Positions 1 to 6,850 of a stretch of 42,792 nucleotides of DNA are shown in pieces. The notes beneath the pieces were generated by a model that saw only the letters and a list, made by a program, of their open reading frames with translations, was not told the origin of the DNA and searched no databases. The stretch's first letter is position 1. The number at the start of each line of letters is the position of its first letter. Made by a program: the position numbers and the translations under genes. Origin of the DNA: Atopobiaceae bacterium UBA5363. Lineage in GTDB: Bacteria; Actinomycetota; Coriobacteriia; Coriobacteriales; Atopobiaceae. Where the stretch lies: contig DHPN01000010.1 of NCBI GenBank assembly GCA_002407925.1, positions 3,418 to 46,209 of the forward strand. Reading direction: 5' to 3'.

Positions 1-161
1 CTCTTAACTTGGGGAGCCCAAACCGCAAAGAAGTAGCCAGCCTGTCCCTCCACTCGAGCGGGATGCGCGCCCATCTTTTCATAGCTTCGGAACCAATTGC
101 CCTCACCAAGAAGGTAGATATCATCATTGCTGAGTGCGTGGAGCGCGTCTGTAGTGCCCAT
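1..161 (-). CDS. glgB: 1,4-alpha-glucan branching enzyme, N-terminal fragment (runs off left edge)
   Basis: Only the first 53 codons are in the window. Read leftwards from the ATG at 161, the peptide contains the DIYLLGEGNWFRSYEKMGAH stretch followed by FAVWAP. This is the typical start of the N-terminal carbohydrate-binding (CBM48) domain of GlgB. The enzyme transfers alpha-1,4 glucan segments to form alpha-1,6 branches in glycogen. The start is supported by a strong ribosome binding site, TTGGAGGTAAGAC, directly before the ATG. The frame stays open to the edge. The gene is divergent from nth, with a 418-base gap between them. The catalytic (alpha/beta)8 domain lies outside the window, so completeness cannot be judged. 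Confidence 0.85.
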   Translation of the reverse strand, partial: MGTTDALHALSNDDIYLLGEGNWFRSYEKMGAHPARVEGQAGYFFAVWAPQVK

Positions 162-579
162 GTCTTACCTCCAACATGCCCTATGTCTCTTGGGGGAACT
201 GCTCTTTAGCTTAGAACCCCAACGCGAGAACGGTCCCGTAACGAGACTCATTCTAATCCCGAAAGCTTGGCAAAGATGGCACAATTACTCCGTATGGTAG
301 GAAGCAGGCACCAATGCGGGGCAGGTGATACCCAATAAATCCACGCATGTTTGATGTTTTCTTTTATGCATATTAGCCCGGCTTTCTGCTAGTTTGCCTG
401 TAGTGCGCTGCCAGCCAACCCGTAAAAAAGCAGGGTAACCGCTTTATACGCTTTCCTCTATAGATTTCCGCGAGCGGTTTTACAACAGACAGATCTTCTA
501 GAAACAATAGCGACGAGTGCCCTGCGGCTTTATTATGAACTGGTAGGCACAGAACAAGGCCGCACAGAGAGCGATTGAG
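162..579. other. Intergenic region between divergent glgB and nth
   Basis: This is 418 bases with no convincing gene on either strand. It must carry the promoters for both divergent genes. I could not pick a clear -35/-10 pair or a known riboswitch. AT-rich stretches near 345-375 and 465-510 are the likeliest promoter zones. Confidence 0.5.
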
Positions 580-1266
580 ATGGCAAAAGAGCCCAAGAAG
601 TCAAAGCAGCAACGAGCAACCGAGGTATGCCGCCGCATGGAGGAAAGATATGGGAACCGCGGAAGTGCGCTAAGGTATCATTCTCCCTATTCACTTCTCA
701 TCGCCGTGATGCTCTCCGCACAAACAACGGATCGGTCGGTAAACAAAGTCACTCCCCGACTCTTTGACCTCTGGCCACATCCCGCTGACCTAGCTGTTGC
801 AGACGAGAAGGATGTGGAGGAGGTCATTCACCCCCTTGGCTTTTATCACACTAAAGCACGCCACGCAATTGAATGCGCTCAGACGATCCTAGCCGACTGG
901 AACGGCCATGTCCCGGACACCATGGAAGGTCTCACTTCGCTTCCCGGCATCGGCCGCAAAACAGCGAATATCGTCTTGAACAAAGCCTTCGGCAAAGTGG
1001 AAGGCATTGCTGTAGACACGCATGTTTTTCGCATCGCCACGCGCCTTGGCTTCACAGCAGCTCCTACGCCTTTGGCTGCAGAACAAGACCTTCTTTCCAT
1101 AATCCCGCAATCGCTTTGGGGATCTGTCAATGAGACATGGATACAGCTAGGACGAGAAATCTGTTCATCGCGGGCACCGAAATGCGACATATGCCCCCTT
1201 GCTGATCTTTGCCCAAGCGCTGGATCGGCATTGCGCAGCCCTGCCAAGGGCATCCGCAAAAAGTGA
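580..1266 (+). CDS. nth: Endonuclease III (DNA glycosylase/AP lyase)
   Basis: This is a base-excision repair enzyme that removes oxidised pyrimidines and nicks at the abasic site. The 228-residue length is normal for the family. The helix-hairpin-helix LPGIGRKTAN is at residues 121-130 and includes the catalytic Lys127. The catalytic Asp146 sits in VDTHVFR. The [4Fe-4S] loop is complete, with C195, C202, C205 and C211 in the C-x6-C-x2-C-x5-C spacing. The ribosome binding site before the ATG is weak (AGAGAG). The gene converges on mtnP, 29 bases downstream. A second HhH glycosylase of the MutY type lies about 1.7 kb further on, so two oxidative-damage repair enzymes flank mtnP and a rubrerythrin. 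Confidence 0.97.
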   Translation: MAKEPKKSKQQRATEVCRRMEERYGNRGSALRYHSPYSLLIAVMLSAQTTDRSVNKVTPRLFDLWPHPADLAVADEKDVEEVIHPLGFYHTKARHAIECAQTILADWNGHVPDTMEGLTSLPGIGRKTANIVLNKAFGKVEGIAVDTHVFRIATRLGFTAAPTPLAAEQDLLSIIPQSLWGSVNETWIQLGREICSSRAPKCDICPLADLCPSAGSALRSPAKGIRKK

Positions 1267-1295
1267 GTTCTCGTCCTTGTGTAGCTGGCTTATCG

Positions 1296-2114
1296 TTACT
1301 CAAACAGTCCATAGGTTTGAGAGCATGAACAAGCCATGTCCTCTGCATGAGGAAGCGCCGGGACCATTACCTTTATAAGTTTTTTCAAGCTGTCAAGATT
1401 CTCATTGAAGACTTTGAGCACTTGTTCGCCGGTTACGGCCGCATATTTTCCGAGGCCCGCATCATAATCGGTGACAAGCGACACATTGCAGTAATGCAAA
1501 CCAAGCTCACGCGCAAGATATGCCTCGGGATACTGGGTCATGTTGACACAGCTCCAACCCATCTTGGCATACCACTCGCTTTCAGCGCGCGTCGAAAACC
1601 TCGGACCTTGGATAGTCACGACGGTGCCTCCGTCATGCACAGGAATCCCAAGTTTTTTGCAAGATGCAACAGCGACTTTGCGCATCTCCTTGCAATATGG
1701 CTCAGCATTCGAAAGGTGCTGGACGCCCTTTCCCAAATCATGCGTAAAGAAGGTTTCAGCTCTGCCCTTCGTCCGATCAACATACTGGTCACATACCACA
1801 AAGTCTCCAGGATGGATGTCAAGGCAAAGCGACCCAACCGAGCAAGGCCCGATGATTTGCTTCACCCCTAGCGCGCGCATGCCCCAAAGATTGGCACGAT
1901 AGTTGACTTCTCCGGGCGCGAAGCTATGCTCATGCCCATGGCGGGGAAGAAAAGCAACAGACCTCCCCCCGATTGTGCCAATTGAATACGTATCGGATGG
2001 ATGCCCCCAGCGTGTGTCAATGTTTACGACTTGGAAATTATTTTCGAAAAGGTCATAGAACCCAGATCCCCCAAAAATACCAATTTCGGCTTGCGGCAGA
2101 TCATCTTTTACCAT
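1296..2114 (-). CDS. mtnP: S-methyl-5'-thioadenosine phosphorylase / purine nucleoside phosphorylase family
   Basis: This enzyme cleaves methylthioadenosine (or a related purine nucleoside) with phosphate, giving adenine and methylthioribose-1-phosphate for methionine and purine salvage. The phosphate-binding GGSGFYD lies near the N-terminus, followed by LPRHGHEHSF and then NMTQYPEAYLARE with TDYD. In characterised MTAP enzymes the two Asp of TDYD read a 6-amino purine, so MTA or adenosine is the expected substrate. The frame is open upstream to 2168. I chose the ATG at 2114 because AAGGGAGA stands five bases before it, giving 272 residues. The adenine it would release can be used by the adenine deaminase encoded at 13.7 kb. 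Strict MTA versus inosine specificity is not proven by sequence alone. Confidence 0.92.
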   Translation of the reverse strand: MVKDDLPQAEIGIFGGSGFYDLFENNFQVVNIDTRWGHPSDTYSIGTIGGRSVAFLPRHGHEHSFAPGEVNYRANLWGMRALGVKQIIGPCSVGSLCLDIHPGDFVVCDQYVDRTKGRAETFFTHDLGKGVQHLSNAEPYCKEMRKVAVASCKKLGIPVHDGGTVVTIQGPRFSTRAESEWYAKMGWSCVNMTQYPEAYLARELGLHYCNVSLVTDYDAGLGKYAAVTGEQVLKVFNENLDSLKKLIKVMVPALPHAEDMACSCSQTYGLFE

Positions 2115-2196
2115 GATATCTCCCTTGTTATTGTCCTGCTCTTCCAAGCTAACAATTTTAACGTGCAAAGCACGAAAAAAGAGAAATCTTTTCTAC

Positions 2197-2237
2197 CAAC
2201 AAAAAGAGCTCTCAGCATTACTCTGCTGAGAGCTCTT
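2197..2237 (-). terminator. Rho-independent terminator downstream of rubrerythrin
   Basis: A perfect 14-bp inverted repeat (AAGAGCTCTCAGCA, arms 2204-2217 and 2224-2237) has a 6-base loop. On the minus strand the stem runs straight into a T tract (CTTTTTG). It lies about 95 bases past the rbr stop and before mtnP, so it separates the two minus-strand genes into different transcripts. Confidence 0.88.
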
Positions 2238-2332
2238 GCAAGACAGGGGATGGCCTTCTGCTGAAGCCTATCCCCTGGCAAGTAAAACCTCACGCCGTCT
2301 TTCAGTGAAAAACTATGCGGAGCGGGGCTTCT

Positions 2333-2878
2333 TTAGTAATTAACGACTTCCTCTTCAAAGAAAGACTGCGGATGATTGCAGACTGGGCAAACCTTTGGTG
2401 CGGTCGGGCCAACATGCAGGTGGCCACAGTTTAGGCACTTCCACACTTTGACACCAGGACGAGTGAAGACATCGCCCTTCTCGACATGCTTAACAAGCGC
2501 CTGATAACGCTCCTCATGATGCTTCTCGATGTCAGCAACCATCTTAAACTTGGCCGCGATCTCAGTGAAGCCCTCCTCTTCGGCATCCTTGGCAAATCCC
2601 GGGTACATTTCAGTCCACTCGTAATGCTCACCTGCAGCTGCATCCTTGAGATTGGCCAACGTGTCAGGAACGTCTCCGTCATGAAGGTACTTGAACCAAA
2701 GCTTAGCGTGCTCTCTTTCGTTGCCAGAGGTCTCGGTGAAGATGTTGGAGATCTGGACATATCCCTCTTTTTTTGCTTTGCTGGAATAGAAGGCGTACTT
2801 GTTGGTTGCCTTCGACTCACCAGCAAATGCTTCCTCTAAGTCCTTTTTGGTTTTGGAATTTTCAAAATCCACTGCCAT
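2333..2878 (-). CDS. rbr: Rubrerythrin
   Basis: This is a non-haem diiron peroxidase of anaerobes that reduces hydrogen peroxide in the cytoplasm. The N-terminal ferritin-like four-helix domain has Glu21, the E54-x-x-H57 pair in NEREHAK, and the E118-x-x-H121 pair in IEKHHEER. The C-terminal rubredoxin-like domain has C148/C151 and C164/C167 in two CxxC knuckles. The frame extends upstream to 2929. The ATG at 2878 is preferred because GGAGAGGAG precedes it and MAVDFENSK is a normal family start, giving 181 residues. It is a single-gene unit ended by the hairpin at 2204-2237. Its presence supports an oxygen-sensitive lifestyle. Confidence 0.95.
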   Translation of the reverse strand: MAVDFENSKTKKDLEEAFAGESKATNKYAFYSSKAKKEGYVQISNIFTETSGNEREHAKLWFKYLHDGDVPDTLANLKDAAAGEHYEWTEMYPGFAKDAEEEGFTEIAAKFKMVADIEKHHEERYQALVKHVEKGDVFTRPGVKVWKCLNCGHLHVGPTAPKVCPVCNHPQSFFEEEVVNY

Positions 2879-2974
2879 AACAAAACTCCTCTCCACCACA
2901 TTGTACATGCCACGGACGTGCATTCTCATCCGCTAGTCTCAGCTTATTGAGACCATGTGCTACTAATATAGCCT

Positions 2975-3859
2975 TCATACATGCCAGACGCCAGTGTCAT
3001 ACCTACAAAATCCCTCCGAAGCAAGTTCTGCGAGCAGCTCGGACGTTTTCGCTACGCTTATAGTCCTCCTGCCTGCCTCCTGTTCGATGCTTGACAATGC
3101 AGCAGCAAGTGTCTGCAAATCGCAACCATCAGGAAAGCCAAGCATAATGCGTACGAGTTCTGCTCTTTTTTGCCGATGCGAGCCGCAGTATGCTGATTGT
3201 CGGACATGGTTGCGGGAGCGCCTTGACGGATTGGGCTTGCTAGCTTTGAGATAGGCCCCGTAATCAAGAAGAGCATAGTACCAACTGCGCGGATCATCGC
3301 GGGCGTCGTTTGCATTCGACGGACAAGTACGTTTAACGAGGGGAACGATACGAGCGTCAGGAACGTCTAGCTCCTTAGCAAAAAACTCATAGAGAAAAAC
3401 TGCCCTCACATTTGTCTCGAGATAAACCCCCGGCAAATCAAAGGCGAATGCGCGTATGCCTGCTGCCGTAGCTGGGCCCACGCCCGGCAAGGCAACAAGA
3501 TCATCGGTACCCTGTGGTATTTGACCACCTTCCTGTGCAATGACTTGAGCTGCTTTGCGCAGGGCAAGGGCTCGGCGGTTATACCCCATACCCTGCCATT
3601 CTTCAAGCACGTCAGCAACCGTTGCACGAGACAGCGACGCTACGTCAGGAAAGCGTCTGAGCCATCTTTGCCAGCGTCCGTTAACGCGGCTCACTTGTGT
3701 CTGCTGAAGCATAACCTCGGAGATCCATATCGCATAGGGATCATGGGTATGACGCCAAGGGAGGTCTCGATAGCGCAGCTCCCCCTCGGCAAGAACCGTC
3801 GCTCTAAATCCAGCGAGCTCTGCAGCTGAGATTTCATGATCCATGAGCCCCTCGGCCAT
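2975..3859 (-). CDS. MutY-like HhH-GPD DNA glycosylase lacking the Fe-S cluster
   Basis: The N-terminal two thirds match adenine glycosylases. DLPWRHTHDPYAIWISEVML (residues 32-51) includes the catalytic Glu48, followed by QQTQV, and the HhH LPGVGPATA is at 124-132. Two features depart from MutY. Where MutY has the catalytic Asp in DGNV, this protein reads LETNVRAV, with E148-T-N. The four Fe-S cysteines are also absent, and the chain continues as YALLDYGAYLKASKPNPSRRS instead. The C-terminal NUDIX-like 8-oxoG recognition domain is missing as well. The gene starts 4 bases after the stop of the upstream phosphatase gene, so the two are probably co-translated. An alternative ATG at 3844 has GAGGGG upstream. 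Glycosylase activity is likely by family, but the substrate is open. Confidence 0.8.
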   Translation of the reverse strand: MAEGLMDHEISAAELAGFRATVLAEGELRYRDLPWRHTHDPYAIWISEVMLQQTQVSRVNGRWQRWLRRFPDVASLSRATVADVLEEWQGMGYNRRALALRKAAQVIAQEGGQIPQGTDDLVALPGVGPATAAGIRAFAFDLPGVYLETNVRAVFLYEFFAKELDVPDARIVPLVKRTCPSNANDARDDPRSWYYALLDYGAYLKASKPNPSRRSRNHVRQSAYCGSHRQKRAELVRIMLGFPDGCDLQTLAAALSSIEQEAGRRTISVAKTSELLAELASEGFCRYDTGVWHV

Positions 3860-3863
3860 ACTT

Positions 3864-4640
3864 TCATTTCCAGCTTAAGGTCGTCCAATCAAAGCGTCGC
3901 GCCTGACGGCGCAATGCTTTGCCTGGCGTGACAGCGAAAGGCTGCTCTGCCTTTGAGAGCAGCTCCTTATCGGTGTAATGATCTCCATAGGCATATGCAA
4001 GCACCCAATTGCCAATGCCAAAATGCCTGTCCGCCCATTCCTTAACTGCAGAGAGCTTGTTGCGACCCTCAACTACTGGCCCAATAATTTCTCCGCTATA
4101 GTGACCAGTTCCGTCTCGTGCCATCTCAGTTGCTATGACACCATCCATTGACAGATGATCGGCAGCTTTTTTTGCAATGGGATGAAATGTCGCTGAGACA
4201 AGCAGGACGACGCATCCCTCTTTGCGTCTCCTCTTAACTTCCTCCACTGCTTCAGAACGATACCGCGGCAAAAGAATTTCATCATGGAAATTAGCCATCA
4301 TCTGATCAACCTGATCTGCAGTTAAAGAGGAGAGAGAGCGTAAAATGATCTCTCGCGCCTCTTCTTGACGGTGCGGTACATGAGTAAGATAACGAAGACC
4401 CCACCAAGACAGACGCAGACTGGCAGCTATATCCAAATAGCCGCCCCGAAGGAGATATATCGCAAAGAGTGAGCCTGATTGACCATTGATGCATGTGCCA
4501 TCAAAATCGAATACCGCAAGGCGTGCACGTGTTGTATCACAAGGAGCTGCCACGCGTGACGATCTCCTCTCATATTCGCTCTTCGACACCCAAGAAAATA
4601 CACAGCGAAAACTATCACTAAAAGCGTAAATTTTTCTCAT
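3864..4640 (-). CDS. HAD-superfamily phosphatase, SerB-like (HAD-IB)
   Basis: A predicted cytoplasmic phosphomonoesterase. Motif I is VFDFDGTC, motif II is LLVSATF, and motif IV is AYGDHYTDKELL, in the usual order. The cap is helical (LLRGGYLDIAASLRLSWWG), as in HAD-IB proteins related to phosphoserine phosphatase. The ATG at 4640 has no visible ribosome binding site. A GTG at 4553 follows GAGAGGAG by 10 bases and would give 229 residues starting just before the core, so it may be the true start. The stop lies 4 bases before the MutY-like gene, suggesting one operon. Natural substrate unknown; phosphoserine or a lipid-phosphate precursor are possible but unproven. Confidence 0.8.
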   Translation of the reverse strand: MRKIYAFSDSFRCVFSWVSKSEYERRSSRVAAPCDTTRARLAVFDFDGTCINGQSGSLFAIYLLRGGYLDIAASLRLSWWGLRYLTHVPHRQEEAREIILRSLSSLTADQVDQMMANFHDEILLPRYRSEAVEEVKRRRKEGCVVLLVSATFHPIAKKAADHLSMDGVIATEMARDGTGHYSGEIIGPVVEGRNKLSAVKEWADRHFGIGNWVLAYAYGDHYTDKELLSKAEQPFAVTPGKALRRQARRFDWTTLSWK

Positions 4641-4686
4641 TGTAGAAGCTGCATCTTAAAAAACAAACACTGACAGAAACTCGCGC

Positions 4687-4722
4687 TAGAAAAACGAGCC
4701 TCCGCTATGTCAGAGGCTCGTT
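4687..4722 (-). terminator. Rho-independent terminator of tRNA-Asp
   Basis: A 10-bp inverted repeat AACGAGCCTC/GAGGCTCGTT (4693-4702 and 4713-4722) is followed on the minus strand by a T run (GTTTTTC). It starts 12 bases past the tRNA 3' end. Confidence 0.85.
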
Positions 4723-4734
4723 GCAAAAGCTCTA

Positions 4735-4812
<78 letters not shown>

Positions 4813-4832
4813 AAACACTAGGCGCGATAGCT

Positions 4833-4862
4833 ATTCTAACCAGAAATCTCTAGTCTTGTCTA
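4833..4862 (-). promoter_or_regulatory. Probable promoter of tRNA-Asp
   Basis: On the minus strand TAGACA (4857-4862) and TAGAAT (4833-4838) are separated by 18 bases. Each differs from the sigma-70 consensus at one position. The predicted start lies about 13 bases before the tRNA. Confidence 0.6.
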
Positions 4863-4957
4863 GCAGTTTTTTGAAATAATGCGGATAGAGCGCTTAGCTG
4901 CTACAGTGAAGCATAATAGGTCTGTGCCATTCGACGTAAAGCTTAACAGGAGGACTC

Positions 4958-5275
4958 ATGCCCCAGATGAATATGCAGCAGATGATGAAGCAAGCTCAAA
5001 AGATGCAAGCAAAGCTTGCAGAGGCACAAGACAAGCTCAGCGAGCTTGAGGTCTCCTCTTCTACGGGAGGAGGAGCGGTCAAGGTCACTGCTACTGCCGA
5101 TATGAAGATCACCTCCATCTCGATAAGCCCTGAAGCGCTTGACCCGGATGACGTTGAGATGCTGCAAGACATGATACTCACAGCAGTAAACGATGCTTTA
5201 GAGTCTGCTCAAGATGTCGCGAGCAAACAACTTTCTGCTGCTACAGGCGGCTTAAATATTCCGGGACTGGTGTAG
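4958..5275 (+). CDS. ybaB: YbaB/EbfC family nucleoid-associated protein
   Basis: A 105-residue protein with the normal length and layout of YbaB/EbfC. It has a Met/Gln-rich N-terminal helix (MNMQQMMKQAQKMQAKLAEA), then a strand region with VKVTATADMKITSISI, then DPDDVEMLQDMILTAVNDAL. Family members form tweezer-like dimers that bind DNA and help compact the nucleoid. A GGAGG site stands five bases before the ATG. The stop is 3 bases before the recR GTG, the widespread ybaB-recR arrangement. In many bacteria dnaX is the third member on the same strand. Here dnaX is nearby but on the opposite strand. Confidence 0.95.
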   Translation: MPQMNMQQMMKQAQKMQAKLAEAQDKLSELEVSSSTGGGAVKVTATADMKITSISISPEALDPDDVEMLQDMILTAVNDALESAQDVASKQLSAATGGLNIPGLV

Positions 5276-5278
5276 ACC

Positions 5279-5887
5279 GTGCCAGACACCCCTACTGACA
5301 GCCATGCACTCCAGTGCCTTCTTGACGAGCTAGGAAGATTGCCGGGAATCGGTCCGAAATCGGCTCAACGCATTGCATACTACCTACTCGAGGCTGACAA
5401 AAAACAAGCACAGAGACTTGCCAATGCAATCATTAACGTCAAGGAGAGGGTGCATTTTTGCCCTATCTGTTTTAACTATGCCACAAAAGACACTTGTGAT
5501 ATTTGCTCAGATCCGCAAAGAGATCAATCCATAATCTGCGTAGTGTCCGAGCCACGAGACGTGACCGCAATTGAGCACACCGGTGTATACCACGGCCTGT
5601 ATCATGTGCTCGGTGGTGTTATTTCACCTATGGACAAGGTCGGGCCAGAGCAGTTGCATGTACGTGAGCTTCTTGCGCGTCTTGCAAATGGACAGGTTAA
5701 GGAAGTTGTTCTCGCTACCAACCCTGATGTAGAGGGAGAGACCACTGCAACCTACCTTGCACGTGTCATTCACCCTTTACATATCACGACCTCACGACTA
5801 GCCAGCGGTCTTCCAGTAGGCGGAGACCTCGAATATGCCGATGAGGTTACACTTGGCAGGGCAATCGAGGCACGACAAGCACTCTAG
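5279..5887 (+). CDS. recR: Recombination mediator protein RecR
   Basis: RecR works with RecF and RecO to load RecA on gapped DNA. The 202-residue protein has every family part. The HhH LPGIGPKSAQRIAYYLLE is at 21-38. The C4 zinc finger has C61, C64, C73 and C76. A Toprim domain follows with ICVVSEPRDV and the acidic NPDVEGETTA. The start is GTG, 3 bases after the ybaB stop. No strong ribosome binding site is visible, so translation is probably coupled to ybaB. Confidence 0.97.
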   Translation: MPDTPTDSHALQCLLDELGRLPGIGPKSAQRIAYYLLEADKKQAQRLANAIINVKERVHFCPICFNYATKDTCDICSDPQRDQSIICVVSEPRDVTAIEHTGVYHGLYHVLGGVISPMDKVGPEQLHVRELLARLANGQVKEVVLATNPDVEGETTATYLARVIHPLHITTSRLASGLPVGGDLEYADEVTLGRAIEARQAL

Positions 5888-5953
5888 CAGCCTACGAGAA
5901 CTAAAATGGCGAGCTAGAAGCATGTAGCAGACGTCTAAAAGGGGATAGATCGG

Positions 5954-6850
5954 ATGGCAAGCATGCCGCATAAGCGCTTAGACGCATTAAGCCATGGCCA
6001 CCATATGGCCAGCAATTCACTCCCCCACAATCAGCCTTTTTTGCTCGGCACGCCGCGTATGAGCAAAAATCTCCATGGGCTGCAAATGGAGGTGCCCAAT
6101 TCTTCATCTCAGGCTGTGGAGGCTGGGCAGGTGCCGATCGCAACCGATTCTGAATCCCCGCGCCCCATTGGCGTCGATCCATCGGTAACAGGCTCTTTCG
6201 CACGCCTTAGCAAGGGCGAAGGCGCTCGGCTCACTACTCGCGAGAATGCCAAAGAGGCACGTGATGCCGTCACCATCGCAGCCCAATCTAGCAAACGCCT
6301 CCAAGGGAAGGCCCGCCCATATGTCGGTACCCACCGAAAGCCTGTGAAAACAGACCACAGGCTCCTTATAGGCATTGCAATTGCCGCTGTACTTATAGTC
6401 GCCATCGTATTTTTTTGGCTCAGCCAAGCGTTTACCAGCACGGGCCAAACAGCGGAAGAGTCCGAGCAGGCCGAGCAGATGCAGGTCGCAATTGATGAGC
6501 CAATCAGCTACAACGGCAGCACCTATTCACTAACACTACAAGACGACGGCACCTACGCCTTGTCAGCCCAAGATGGGGAGTCAAACCAATCAAGAACAAT
6601 TTACACGCTAGAGGGGACCCCTATACAACTCGTGCTCTATAACGGAGCGTTCATAATTCCTGAGAACCTCAGTGGATCATGGGATGTCATCGCATATACC
6701 ATCGCAGATGAATCAATGGCGACGCAAGTAACAGGGCAAGACGGCAATCCCATCGGTAGCACTGGACAGATATCATCCGTACAACTTGATGAATCTGTCC
6801 TGCACATCACAGATACAAGCGGCAATGTAACTGATGTTGCTCTAAGCTAA
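5954..6850 (+). CDS. Uncharacterised single-pass membrane protein
   Basis: I do not recognise a family. The 298 residues form three parts. Residues 1-135 are hydrophilic and low in predicted structure, rich in His, Ser, Pro and Lys. One hydrophobic segment covers about 137-157 (LLIGIAIAAVLIVAIVFFWL). A C-terminal segment of about 140 residues is acidic and Ser/Thr/Gly-rich, and looks like an extracytoplasmic beta domain. The basic run before the membrane segment (RKPVKTDHR) predicts a cytoplasmic N-terminus. The start has AAGGGGA upstream. It follows recR by 66 bases on the same strand and ends overlapping the last 4 bases of the opposing dnaX gene. The lack of cysteines and enzyme motifs suggests a structural or sensory role, which is a guess only. 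Confidence 0.75.
   Translation: MASMPHKRLDALSHGHHMASNSLPHNQPFLLGTPRMSKNLHGLQMEVPNSSSQAVEAGQVPIATDSESPRPIGVDPSVTGSFARLSKGEGARLTTRENAKEARDAVTIAAQSSKRLQGKARPYVGTHRKPVKTDHRLLIGIAIAAVLIVAIVFFWLSQAFTSTGQTAEESEQAEQMQVAIDEPISYNGSTYSLTLQDDGTYALSAQDGESNQSRTIYTLEGTPIQLVLYNGAFIIPENLSGSWDVIAYTIADESMATQVTGQDGNPIGSTGQISSVQLDESVLHITDTSGNVTDVALS

Noticed and set aside
9..209. A 66-codon plus-strand open frame at the left edge
   Set aside because: The minus strand encodes a clear GlgB N-terminus with a strong ribosome binding site, so this frame is a shadow.
1347..1871. A 174-codon plus-strand open frame opposite mtnP
   Set aside because: mtnP on the minus strand has full family motifs. The plus-strand peptide has none.
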